From an uncultured Phycisphaerales bacterium (lineage in GTDB: Bacteria; Planctomycetota; Phycisphaerae; Sedimentisphaerales; Anaerobacaceae): a DNA stretch of 64,000 bases. The notes beneath the pieces were generated by a model. The model did not search any database. It saw only the letters and a list, made by a program, of their open reading frames with translations, and was not told the DNA's origin. Below, in pieces: positions 32,714-41,418 of this stretch. Both the position numbers and the translations under genes were made by a program. The stretch is taken from contig CALEZT010000197.1 of assembly GCA_937927975.1 (NCBI GenBank), positions 1 through 64,000 on the forward strand, read 5' to 3'. Each line of letters begins with the position of its first letter. The stretch's first letter is position 1.

Positions 32714-35185
32714 ATGAGAAGGACATCGAGGACGACGTCGGCAGTCTTCATCCTGTGGTTCGCATCGGTCGCGTCGGCCCTGGGGGCCTTCACGCACCCG
32801 GGTCTCCTGCATACGCGGGCAGACTTGCACCGCATGAGACAGAAGGTCCAGCAGGGAGTGGAACCGTGGAAGAGCGGATTTGAGAAACTCAGGACCCATC
32901 GACAGTCACAGGCCGACTGGCAGGTGCGAGGTCCGTTCGAAAGGGTCGTGCGGGGGCCGCGCGAGAACCTGCACAATACGGAGCTGGCAGAAGACGGCAA
33001 CGCCGCCTATCAGAACGCCTTGATGTGGGTCATCACAGGCGACGAAGCCCACGCACGCAAAGCCGTCGAGATTCTAGACGCCTGGTCCGGCACGCTCAAA
33101 CAGATCACCGGCCATGACAAAGAACTGGCGGCCGCTCTCTATGGTTTCAAGTACGTCAACGCCGCGGAGATCCTTCGCTACATGTACCAAGGGTGGGCCT
33201 CCGCGGACATCAAGCGGTTCGAAGCGGTCCTGCGGGACGTGTTCTACCCTGTAGTCCGGGACTTTGCGACCTTCGCGAACGGCAACTGGGACACCGCCTG
33301 TGTCAAGACGATGATGGCGATGGGCGTGTTCCTCGACGACCGGGCGATGTTCGACCGGGCCGTGGACTATTTTCACAACGGCGCCGGCAACGGCTCGCTG
33401 ACGCACTACATCATCAACGAAGCAGGCCAATGCCAGGAGAGCGGCCGGGATCAGCAGCACACGCAATTGGGCCTGGCCCATCTGGGCGAGGCCGCAGAGG
33501 TCGCATGGAAGCAGGGCCTCGATCTGTACGGGGCTGCAAACAACCGTCTTCTGAAAGGGTTCGAGTACACGGCGAAATACAACCTTGGCCAGGAGGTCCC
33601 GTTCGAGCCCTATAAAGACATAACCGGCAAATACCAAGCCCAGGTCATTGCCGAGCAGGGGCGCAATCGCCTGCGGCCGATCTACGAGATGGTGCTGAAC
33701 CACTACGAGGGGCGCAAGGGCGTTCCCGCTCCTTACACACGACAGGCTGCCGAGACACTCCGGCCCGAGGGCGCGGCGTTTCAGGCGGACCACCCGGGCT
33801 TTGGCACGTTGCTGTTCGCTCTGTCGAAGGCGGACCACAATCCCATCGTCACGCTGGAGCCCAGGCCGCGAGAGGGGATGCTGCTCAATCCGGGCAAGGG
33901 CTGGTCCGTGAGCGGGTCGCCCCTGAGGCAGCCCCAGGAGGTGCTCGATCTGGCCGGGATGGGCATGATGCGGCTGGACTGGGCGACGCTCGAACCGCAG
34001 GAGGGGCAATACAACTGGGACGCGCTGGACCGCTTCCTCGACGGTTGGGGCAAGCTCGGCAAGGTGTGTAACATCGGCGTGATGTGCGCCAACACCCACG
34101 GTCGTGACCCGAACGGCTACGTTACGCCCAAGTGGGTCTTCGACGCGGGGGCCCACAAGATCGAGATCCTCCTCAAACCCGACCAGTCCACCACCGGCAC
34201 GCCCGGCCGAAAGATCGCGCCGGTGTTCGACGACCCGATCTTCCTCGACAAGTTCGCCAATTTCCTGCGCGCCTTCGCAAACCGCTACGACGGCGACCCG
34301 CGCATCGCCGTGCTCGACATTCGTTCATACGGCAACTGGGGCGAAGCCCACATGTACCCGTTCGGGGTGCCGGACATTGCGCCGGAGAAGTTCCGACAAC
34401 ACGTCCAAATGCACCTGGATGCGTTCAAACGCACGCAGCTTTGCCTGTCGCGCAACGCCCACCTCGGCCGATTCGGCCCGCTCAAATCCGTCTTTGACTG
34501 GGCTGTGCTGGAGAAACACGTCGCCCCGCGTCGGGACGGCATCTGCGGCAACAGCGACGGCAGCGAGACCGCCATCGGCCTGGGCATCGCGCCGGGCGTC
34601 TTCGAGTTGTTCGACAACTACGACGGCGTGAAACGTCGCGGCTGGTGGGACGGGATCAAGGACAAGAACGGCTGCGGGTTCACGCTGGAGGAGTGCGTCG
34701 AGAACGGCAAACCCACGTGGGTGGACCTCGGTCGCGGCGGCGAATCGGGCCTTCGCATGGTCCGCGAGAACCGCCAACTCATCGAGCGGCTCACCAACCG
34801 CATCGGATACCACTTTCATCTTCATCGCATCTCGTATTCCCGCAAGGCCGAGAAAGGCAGTTTCGATCTGGAGCTGACCTGGGTCAACCAGGGCGTCGCG
34901 CCGATCTATATCCCATGTGCAGTGGCCGTCTCGTTGATCGATGAGAGCGGCAAGCGCGCGGGAACCGTTTGGCCGCGGGAGTGCTGTCCGCACAAGTGGA
35001 TGCCCGACCGACCCGTGGTCGAGAAACTCCATATCGAGTGGGCGGATGTCCCGGCTGGTGAGTATCGTCTTGCACTGGCGTTGACGCGCGAAAGCGGCGA
35101 TCCTGCCCCCTACATCCGGCTTGGCACAGATCTGCCTTCCAGCGAAGGCTGGTACGTCCTCGACACCGTCGTCGTTGTGCGTTGA
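32714..35185 (+). CDS. Two-domain exported enzyme: alginate-lyase-like domain fused to a TIM-barrel DUF4832-like domain
   Basis: The protein has 823 residues. ATG 32714 follows AAGGAG and gives a signal peptide (VFILWFASVASALG). Residues ~25-380 resemble PF05426-type alginate lyases: HPGLLHTRADLHRMRQKV at the start, FANGNWDTACVKTMMAMGVF and a helical toroid. Residues ~390-820 look like a clan-A glycosidase barrel of the DUF4832/DUF4874 kind, with MRLDWATLEPQEGQYNWDALDRF, VLDIRSYGNWGEAH and a C-terminal beta domain (LTWVNQGVAPIYIPCAVAVSL). The two halves are joined without a long linker. Substrate is not known. It starts the plus-strand glycan operon. Confidence 0.75.
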   Translation: MRRTSRTTSAVFILWFASVASALGAFTHPGLLHTRADLHRMRQKVQQGVEPWKSGFEKLRTHRQSQADWQVRGPFERVVRGPRENLHNTELAEDGNAAYQNALMWVITGDEAHARKAVEILDAWSGTLKQITGHDKELAAALYGFKYVNAAEILRYMYQGWASADIKRFEAVLRDVFYPVVRDFATFANGNWDTACVKTMMAMGVFLDDRAMFDRAVDYFHNGAGNGSLTHYIINEAGQCQESGRDQQHTQLGLAHLGEAAEVAWKQGLDLYGAANNRLLKGFEYTAKYNLGQEVPFEPYKDITGKYQAQVIAEQGRNRLRPIYEMVLNHYEGRKGVPAPYTRQAAETLRPEGAAFQADHPGFGTLLFALSKADHNPIVTLEPRPREGMLLNPGKGWSVSGSPLRQPQEVLDLAGMGMMRLDWATLEPQEGQYNWDALDRFLDGWGKLGKVCNIGVMCANTHGRDPNGYVTPKWVFDAGAHKIEILLKPDQSTTGTPGRKIAPVFDDPIFLDKFANFLRAFANRYDGDPRIAVLDIRSYGNWGEAHMYPFGVPDIAPEKFRQHVQMHLDAFKRTQLCLSRNAHLGRFGPLKSVFDWAVLEKHVAPRRDGICGNSDGSETAIGLGIAPGVFELFDNYDGVKRRGWWDGIKDKNGCGFTLEECVENGKPTWVDLGRGGESGLRMVRENRQLIERLTNRIGYHFHLHRISYSRKAEKGSFDLELTWVNQGVAPIYIPCAVAVSLIDESGKRAGTVWPRECCPHKWMPDRPVVEKLHIEWADVPAGEYRLALALTRESGDPAPYIRLGTDLPSSEGWYVLDTVVVVR

Positions 35186-35320
35186 GAATCGTTCCGGTTG
35201 CCTGCTGGGATAGGGTGGACATGGGGACGATTCACCGGTAGACTGGCGGACATCTTGGGTAGGGGCGGGTTTCAGACTCGCTCGTACAATCTGTGAACGC
35301 TGAGCAGTTAGGAGACCAGC

Positions 35321-36613
35321 ATGCGTAAGAGAGAATCCCATCTCAATCGGCGTGACTTCCTCAAGAGCGCGGTCCAGGCCGGCGCCTTGTTTGCCATGCC
35401 CTATGTGATCCCCAGCGCCGCCCTCGGCGGCGACGGCCGTGCGGCCCCGAGCGAGCGGATTCGCCTCGGCGGCATCGGCATCGGAGGCCGTGGCACATAC
35501 GTGCTCGGGTGCTTCCTGCACGAGCCGGACGTGCAATTCGTCGCGGTCTGCGACGTGAAAGCCAACCGCCGCCAGGCGGTCAAGCAGATGGCGGACAAGC
35601 GCTACGGCAATCAGGACTGCGCCACGTACGGCGATCTGCGCGAGCTGCTGGCCCGCGACGACATCGACGCGGTGCTGATCGCGACGGGCCCGAACTGGCA
35701 CGCGATGGCCTCGGTCCTTGCGGCCAATGCCGGCAAGGACGTCTACTGCGAGAAACCCTGTACGAAGAACATCGCCCAGAGCCTGGCCCTGGCGGACGTG
35801 TTCCGGCGGACCGGGCGGGTCTTCCAGGCCGGCACGCAACGGCGCAGCCTGCCCAATTTCATGTATGCGATCGAACTGGCCCGGACCGGGCGGCTCGGTC
35901 AGCTCCAGGCGCTGCACGCTCACCCGATGGGTCTCAAGGCCGAGATGAGCGGCTGGCTGCCCGCGGAGCCTGAGCCCGCCAAGGAGGTGGTGGATTGGGA
36001 TACGTATCTCGGCCCGGCCGCCTGGCGGCCCTTCAATCCCAGATTGCTCGATGGTTTCAACTTCGAGAAAGGCGGCGGCATGATCGGCGCCTTCGGCGCC
36101 GGCGGTTGCCTCGAATGGGGCTCGCACTGCGTCGATCTGTGCCAGTGGGCCAACGACGCCGACGGAACGGCCCCCGTGGAATACGAACCCAAGGACGGTC
36201 AACTCCACGCCCGCTATGCCAACGGCGTGAAGCTGGTCATGCGGAACGACGGATGGCTGCCGCTCGGTTCGTGTCCGGTGCGCTTCGAAGGCGACAAGGG
36301 TTGGGTCGAGACCGGCGACGACGGAGAACTCGTCGCAAGCTCGCCGGAATTGCTCGTCAACAAGGGCGCCAAGATCGGCGGCTACCCCGCCGATTTCCAC
36401 GTGCGGGACTTCCTCGATTGCGTCAAGACGCGGGCCCAGACCCGAGCCAACGCCGATGCCGCCTGCTACTCGCACATTGCCTGCCATGCGGCCAACATCT
36501 CGCTGCTGCTGGGCCGCAAGGTCGTCTACGATCCGGTGAAGCACGAGTTCCCGGGCGATGAAGAAGCCAATCGCCTGCGTTCCGAGGCGTTGCGCGAGCC
36601 GTGGCGGATGTGA
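35321..36613 (+). CDS. Tat-exported Gfo/Idh/MocA-family oxidoreductase
   Basis: The protein has 430 residues. The N-terminus carries a twin-arginine signal (LNRRDFLKSAVQAGALFAMP). A Rossmann fold follows: RLGGIGIGGRGTYVLG, then VAVCDVKANRRQAVKQ. EKPCTKNIAQSLALAD contains the conserved EKP lysine. The C-terminal alpha/beta domain has WGSHCVDLCQWAND. Family members oxidise or epimerise sugars with bound NAD(P). The planctomycete exported subgroup is large and mostly uncharacterised. The 135-bp gap upstream may hold its own promoter but none is convincing. Confidence 0.9.
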   Translation: MRKRESHLNRRDFLKSAVQAGALFAMPYVIPSAALGGDGRAAPSERIRLGGIGIGGRGTYVLGCFLHEPDVQFVAVCDVKANRRQAVKQMADKRYGNQDCATYGDLRELLARDDIDAVLIATGPNWHAMASVLAANAGKDVYCEKPCTKNIAQSLALADVFRRTGRVFQAGTQRRSLPNFMYAIELARTGRLGQLQALHAHPMGLKAEMSGWLPAEPEPAKEVVDWDTYLGPAAWRPFNPRLLDGFNFEKGGGMIGAFGAGGCLEWGSHCVDLCQWANDADGTAPVEYEPKDGQLHARYANGVKLVMRNDGWLPLGSCPVRFEGDKGWVETGDDGELVASSPELLVNKGAKIGGYPADFHVRDFLDCVKTRAQTRANADAACYSHIACHAANISLLLGRKVVYDPVKHEFPGDEEANRLRSEALREPWRM

Positions 36614-36680
36614 AAACGGTGGCCTGTGTTCCCGTGTCCTGTGTCCCGGATTACGAGCCACGAGTCGCTTTTCTTACGAG
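36614..36680. repeat. Short-word repeat region between oxidoreductase and HEAT gene
   Basis: The gap contains CCTGTGTTCCCGTGTCC, CTGTGTCCCGG and GATTACGAGCCACGAGTCG, tandem variants of a few short words. They look like the small dispersed repeats common between genes in planctomycetes. I see no start or ribosome-binding site for a gene here. The short coding extension that could be read through it is not used by the annotation. Confidence 0.45.
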
Positions 36681-36690
36681 GATGAATACG

Positions 36691-38631
36691 ATGTTTCAGA
36701 ATCGATGTTTCGTTTGGTGTGTTGCGTTCGTTGCGGCGGTGGCGTTTCTGTCGGTCGCTGACAGCCAGGCCGTTCCCAGCGAGAAAGAACTTCAGTTGAT
36801 CAGCGTGCTCCAGTCGAATGCGCCCGCCGCGGAGAAGGCGATCACCTGCAAGCGACTGGCCATCTACGGCACGCAGGAAGTGATCCCGGCGTTGGCGCCG
36901 CTTCTGGCGGATGAGCAACTGTCGTCGTGGGCGCGGATCCCGCTGGAAGTGATTCCCGGACCTGCCGCCGATGGGGCTCTCCGCGAGGCGATGGGCAAGG
37001 TGCAGGGCAAGCTGCTGGTCGGCGTGATCAACTCGATCGCATTCCGTCGCGACGTTCAGGCGGTGAACGCGCTGGTCGAGAAGCTCAAGGATGTCGACGC
37101 GGACGTCGCCTCTGCTGCGGCGGTGGCCCTGGGCTGCATCGGTGGCGATCAGGCCGCGGGCGTTCTGGAGCAGGCGCTGGCCAGTGTCTCCCCGGCGGTG
37201 CGTCCCGCGGTGGCGGAGGGATGCGTCCGATGTGCAGAGCAGTACCTGGCCCAGGCGAAGACCGCCCAGGCCAAGAAGCTGTATGACGCGGTCTGCATGG
37301 CCGATGTGCCCAAGCAGAGGATTCTCGATGCCACCCGCGGGGCGATTCTGGCTCGCGGGGCCTCCGGCGTTTCGTTCCTGGTCGAGCAACTGACCTCGGC
37401 CGACAAAGGCCGGCTCGGCATCGGACTGCGAACCGCCCGCGAGTTGCCCGGCCAGGATGTCACCGAGGCCCTGGCCGCCGCGATGGGCCGGCTGAGTCCG
37501 GAACGCCAGCCTCTGCTTCTGCTGGCGATCGCGGACCGCAAGGACGCCGCGGTGCTGCCTGCGGTCGTCAAGGCCGCCCAGAACGGTTCAACCGAACTGC
37601 GAACCGCCGCGGTGGGCGCCCTGGTCCACGTGGGCGACATCTCCTGTGTGCCTGTCCTTCTGAATGCCGCGGTTCAGGACGACGCTCAACTGGCTCAGAC
37701 GGCCAAGATGACGTTGGCGAAGCTCCCCGGCAAGGACGTGGAGGCCGACCTGCTGGCCCGACTGCCGCAGGCGACGGGCAAGACCCGCCGGGTGCTGATC
37801 GAACTGGCCGCATATCGCCAGCTCGATGGGGCTCTGTCTGCGATCGGGCAGAGCATCGAAGATCCCGACGCCGGGATTCGCGCCGCCGCCATCCAGGCGA
37901 TCGGCGTGCTCGGCGGAATCCAGCAAGTGACCGACCTCGTGACGCTCGCGCAGAAGACCAAGCAGTCTGGGGACATCGAGAAGGCGCTCCTGGCGGTCAG
38001 CGCTCGCTCGGGCCAGGCGTCTGTGCCGAAGCTGCAGCCGCTTATGAAGAGCAACGATTCCGCCCTTCGTATCGTTGGCATGCGTGCGATGGCGATCGTC
38101 GGCGGACCCGACGCCCTTGCTGCCGTGAAGTCCGCACTCGCCGACAAAGAGGAAGAGGTTCAGGATGAAGCGGTTCGCACGTTGTCGACCTGGCCGAACA
38201 AATGGACTCAGGATTCCGCCGCGGGCGAAGTGCTGCTGACGCTGGCGAAGTCCGGGAAGAAGACTTCGCATCAGGTCCTGGGCCTTCGTGGGTATCTCGC
38301 ATATCTGCGAGGCGACAGGTCGCTCGCCGGCGCGGACAAAATGGCCAAGATCAACGATCTGCTCGGGCTCATCCAGCGTCCCGAAGAAGAGCGGCTGGCC
38401 ATCGCGGTTCTGGGCGGGGTCGAGGCTCCTGGCGCTCTGGAACTGCTCATGAAGTTCGCAGCCGATCCGCCCGTTGCGGAGGAAGCCTATTCCGCGATCG
38501 TCAGCGTCGCAGGCAAGAACGTGCAGGGCGTGTCTGTTGAGCAACGCCGGTCGGCCCTTCAGACCGTCGTGGAGAAATCGAAAAACGCCGGGACCAGGCG
38601 AAGGGCCGAGTCATTGCTCAGGAATATCTGA
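36691..38631 (+). CDS. Exported HEAT-repeat protein
   Basis: The protein has about 646 residues from ATG 36691 (GAGGAT upstream). An ATG nine bases earlier would also serve. The signal peptide is FVWCVAFVAAVAFLSVADSQA. The mature part is almost entirely ~30-residue paired helices with HEAT/PBS-lyase signatures such as VNALVEKLKDVDADVASAAAVALGCIGG. Such a solenoid is a protein-binding scaffold. No catalytic domain is visible. It is located between the oxidoreductase and alpha-fucosidase genes and is probably co-transcribed with them, as is common in planctomycete glycan and cytochrome clusters. Confidence 0.85.
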   Translation: MFQNRCFVWCVAFVAAVAFLSVADSQAVPSEKELQLISVLQSNAPAAEKAITCKRLAIYGTQEVIPALAPLLADEQLSSWARIPLEVIPGPAADGALREAMGKVQGKLLVGVINSIAFRRDVQAVNALVEKLKDVDADVASAAAVALGCIGGDQAAGVLEQALASVSPAVRPAVAEGCVRCAEQYLAQAKTAQAKKLYDAVCMADVPKQRILDATRGAILARGASGVSFLVEQLTSADKGRLGIGLRTARELPGQDVTEALAAAMGRLSPERQPLLLLAIADRKDAAVLPAVVKAAQNGSTELRTAAVGALVHVGDISCVPVLLNAAVQDDAQLAQTAKMTLAKLPGKDVEADLLARLPQATGKTRRVLIELAAYRQLDGALSAIGQSIEDPDAGIRAAAIQAIGVLGGIQQVTDLVTLAQKTKQSGDIEKALLAVSARSGQASVPKLQPLMKSNDSALRIVGMRAMAIVGGPDALAAVKSALADKEEEVQDEAVRTLSTWPNKWTQDSAAGEVLLTLAKSGKKTSHQVLGLRGYLAYLRGDRSLAGADKMAKINDLLGLIQRPEEERLAIAVLGGVEAPGALELLMKFAADPPVAEEAYSAIVSVAGKNVQGVSVEQRRSALQTVVEKSKNAGTRRRAESLLRNI

Positions 38632-38639
38632 GGCAATTC

Positions 38640-40010
38640 ATGGACCGACGAGAATTCATCCATTTGCTGGCCGGCGGCGCTCTGGCCGCCGGATTGAACC
38701 CAACGAGCGGCGCCGCATCGGGGGCAGGACAGGCAGGCCGATCGTCCGGTCCCAATCGCCCCCGAAGGTTCGGCGACGGACGGGACTGGTTCTTCGAGAA
38801 ACGTTTCGGCCTGTTCCTGCATTGGGGAATCTATTCGATCCCCGCCTGGCATGAGCAGCACCAATGGCGGGCCCGCGTGTCTCGCGCAGAATATGAGAAG
38901 CTGGCCGAGCGGTGGAATCCCCGCAAGTACGACCCCGACCGCTGGCTCGATCTGATGCAGGACGCAGGCATGAAGTACGTCTGCATCACCACGAAGCACC
39001 ATGATGGCTTCTGCCTCTGGGACACGAGAGAGACCAGCTTCAACACGATGAACACGCCCTACAAGCGGGACATCATCGGGATGCTCGCCGACGCCTGCCA
39101 TAAGCGGCGCGTGCCTTTGTGCCTGTACTATTCGATCGCGGACTGGAATCATCCGAATTACCCCAACCAGGGCCGGCATCACGAATTGGCCGGCCCCGAG
39201 CCGGGCGATCAGCCCGATTGGGACAAGTACCTGGAGTTTCTCAAGGCCCAGGTGCGAGAGTTGTGCACCCAGTACGGCGAGATCCATGGCTTCTGGTGGG
39301 ATATGAACGTTCCCAAGCACGTCGATCCCTCCATCAACGCCATGATTCGCCAGCTCCAGCCCAAGGCGGTGATCAACAATCGCGGTTTCGACGAAGGCGA
39401 TTTCGGCACGCCCGAGCGCGACTTCGACAGCGGGGCGGCCGAGGCGATCGGTTTCGAGAGGCCCACCGAAGCATGCCAGTCCGTCGGCATGGAGAGCTGG
39501 GGTTATCGCAAGGACGAAGACTACTACACCGACAGGCACCTCATTCGCAGCCTGGATCGCTACCTCGCCCGCGACGCCAACTACCTGCTCAACGTCGGGC
39601 CGACGGCCGAGGGGGTCATTCCCAAAGAGGCCGCCGCGATCCTCAAACGGATCGGGCGATGGTATCGCGCGGTGGAGGAATCGCTGGTGAACGTCGAGCC
39701 GGCCTCGGTTTTGACCTCCAACCGAAACGTTCTGCTGACTCGACGGGACCGCACGCTCTACGTCCATCTCAACAAAGACCCGATCGGCGACGGCGTGAAA
39801 CTCAAGCCCATCAACGTGTTGCCCAAGTCCGCGGTGCTGCTGAACGATGGTCGGAAGATCGATTTCGCAGTGAATCTGGCCCCCAGCGACCACTCGGAGC
39901 AGAAGGTCTACCTGCGATTGCAGAAGCTGCCCGCCAACGAAATGGCCAACACGGTGCTCGTGGTGAAGCTGGAGTTCGATCGTTCTTTGGATGATCTGGT
40001 TGTGGCGTAG
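38640..40010 (+). CDS. GH29-family alpha-L-fucosidase
   Basis: The protein has 456 residues. The N-terminal DRREFIHLLAGGALAAG is a Tat-type signal. FFEKRFGLFLHWGIYSIPAWHEQ, MKYVCITTKHHDGFCLWDT and the catalytic Asp in GFWWDMNVP match GH29, and a short beta domain ends the protein. It would hydrolyse terminal alpha-L-fucose from glycans outside the cell or in the periplasm. It lies 9 bp after the HEAT-repeat gene. A tail-like reading frame follows the stop in another frame (see 40024-40134). Confidence 0.92.
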   Translation: MDRREFIHLLAGGALAAGLNPTSGAASGAGQAGRSSGPNRPRRFGDGRDWFFEKRFGLFLHWGIYSIPAWHEQHQWRARVSRAEYEKLAERWNPRKYDPDRWLDLMQDAGMKYVCITTKHHDGFCLWDTRETSFNTMNTPYKRDIIGMLADACHKRRVPLCLYYSIADWNHPNYPNQGRHHELAGPEPGDQPDWDKYLEFLKAQVRELCTQYGEIHGFWWDMNVPKHVDPSINAMIRQLQPKAVINNRGFDEGDFGTPERDFDSGAAEAIGFERPTEACQSVGMESWGYRKDEDYYTDRHLIRSLDRYLARDANYLLNVGPTAEGVIPKEAAAILKRIGRWYRAVEESLVNVEPASVLTSNRNVLLTRRDRTLYVHLNKDPIGDGVKLKPINVLPKSAVLLNDGRKIDFAVNLAPSDHSEQKVYLRLQKLPANEMANTVLVVKLEFDRSLDDLVVA

Positions 40011-40023
40011 GCAGGCCCCGGCG

Positions 40024-40134
40024 GGACCTCCGACAAGCAGTCCGGCGGCGAACGATGCCGGCGACAAGGTCACGATCGAAGTTCCTAAGGGACTCCGAAC
40101 AGATTCGGTCGATGTGGTTGAAGTGACCTGGTGA
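40024..40134 (+). pseudogene. Possible C-terminal gene remnant after the fucosidase
   Basis: In a +1 frame relative to the fucosidase, about 36 codons with protein-like content (ending KVTIEVPKGLRTDSVDVVEV and Thr-Trp) run to TGA 40132-40134. There is no start or ribosome-binding site. It looks like the C-terminus of an exported beta-domain protein, either an extension of the fucosidase lost by frameshift or a scar of a deleted gene. It could also be chance. Confidence 0.35.
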
Positions 40135-40161
40135 AGCGAAATACACATCAGGAGGACGATC

Positions 40162-41412
40162 ATGCACACACATTATGATCGCAGGGTTTTCTTGAGAATC
40201 GGAGCGGCCGGCGCTGCGGCGTGGGCTGTTGGCGGGACGGCGTCTGCCTCCGAGGCGAGACCTCTGGAAACAGTACGCGTCGGTCTGGTGGGGATCGGCG
40301 GACGCGGGACGGTACTGTTGAAGATACTGTTGGGCCTTGAAGGGGTTCAGGTCAAAGCAGTCTGTGATATCATCGAGGACCGTGTCGTCAGGGCGCAGGG
40401 TCTGGTGACTGCCGCGGGGCAGGCCAAGCCCAACGGATACTCGCGAGGCGAGACGGATTTCCAGCGTCTGTGCGAGAGCGAAGAGCTGGACCTGGTCGTC
40501 AACGCGGTTCGGCCGTGGAAGTGGCATGCGCCGATCTGTGTGGCTGCGATGAACGCAGGCAAGCACACCGCCACCGAAGTCCCCGCCGCCGAGACGATCG
40601 AGGATTGCTGGCAACTCGTCGAGACCGCGGAAAAGACCCGCAGGCACTGCGTGATCCTGGAAAACTGCTGCTACTTCCGCAACGTGATGCTCGTCCACCA
40701 CATGCTGCGAAAGGGCCTGTTTGGCGAGCTTCGCCACTGCGAGGCGGGATACCAGCACTACTACCAGAAGGTCGGTCCCGGAGCGCCGCGTTCGGCCGAC
40801 CCGCTCGTGCAGACGGGCAACAGCTATCCGACCCACGCGATTGGCCCGGTCGCGCAATGGATGGACATCAATCGTGGAAACCGCTTCGATTACCTCGTTT
40901 CCATGAGCGCCGACGGCACGCGCGGCAATCCCGGCGCGGACATCAACGCGAGCCTGATCCGCACCGTCAACGGCCAGACGATCACGCTCTACTACGACAC
41001 GAAGCTGCCTCGACCCTACGACCTCATCTACCGCGTGCAGGGCACACAAGGCATCTACTCGGCCACGCTGGACCAGATCTACATCGAGGGCCGCAGTCCC
41101 AAGAACCAGACATGGGAGTCGATGGACGAGTACTACAAGCAGTACGAGCACCCGCTGTGGAAAGCCTGGGGCGAGAAGGCCCTCTCGCACGGCGGGCACG
41201 GCGGCGCGGACTGGCTGACGCTCCACCGCCTGATTCATGCGATGAGAACCGGCGCGGTCCCGGACATGGACGTGTACGACGCCGCGGCCTGGAGTTGCAT
41301 CACCGAATTGAGCGAGAAGTCCGTGGCCAGGCGGAGCAGCCCCATGGACTTCCCCGACTTCACGCGAGGCCGTTGGAAGACAACTCCGCCCATCGGAATC
41401 CTCGGCGCGTAG
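40162..41412 (+). CDS. Exported GH109-like NAD-dependent glycosidase (Gfo/Idh/MocA fold)
   Basis: The protein has 416 residues with a Tat-type N-terminus (DRRVFLRIGAAGAAAWAVGG). A Rossmann fold follows (VRVGLVGIGGRGTVLLKILLG). The signature SYPTHAIGPVAQWMDINRGNRFDYL and a HGGHGGADW segment near the C-terminus match GH109, whose members cleave alpha-N-acetylgalactosaminides by NAD-dependent oxidation, elimination and addition. The substrate here is inferred from these motifs. AGGAGG precedes ATG 40162. It converges on the GH106-like gene. Confidence 0.82.
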   Translation: MHTHYDRRVFLRIGAAGAAAWAVGGTASASEARPLETVRVGLVGIGGRGTVLLKILLGLEGVQVKAVCDIIEDRVVRAQGLVTAAGQAKPNGYSRGETDFQRLCESEELDLVVNAVRPWKWHAPICVAAMNAGKHTATEVPAAETIEDCWQLVETAEKTRRHCVILENCCYFRNVMLVHHMLRKGLFGELRHCEAGYQHYYQKVGPGAPRSADPLVQTGNSYPTHAIGPVAQWMDINRGNRFDYLVSMSADGTRGNPGADINASLIRTVNGQTITLYYDTKLPRPYDLIYRVQGTQGIYSATLDQIYIEGRSPKNQTWESMDEYYKQYEHPLWKAWGEKALSHGGHGGADWLTLHRLIHAMRTGAVPDMDVYDAAAWSCITELSEKSVARRSSPMDFPDFTRGRWKTTPPIGILGA

Positions 41413-41418
41413 ATTCTC

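Noticed and set aside
34325..36661. A 778-residue open frame antisense to the oxidoreductase and lyase-fusion genes
   Set aside because: It covers two genes with recognisable motifs on the plus strand. Its translation has no coherent domain.
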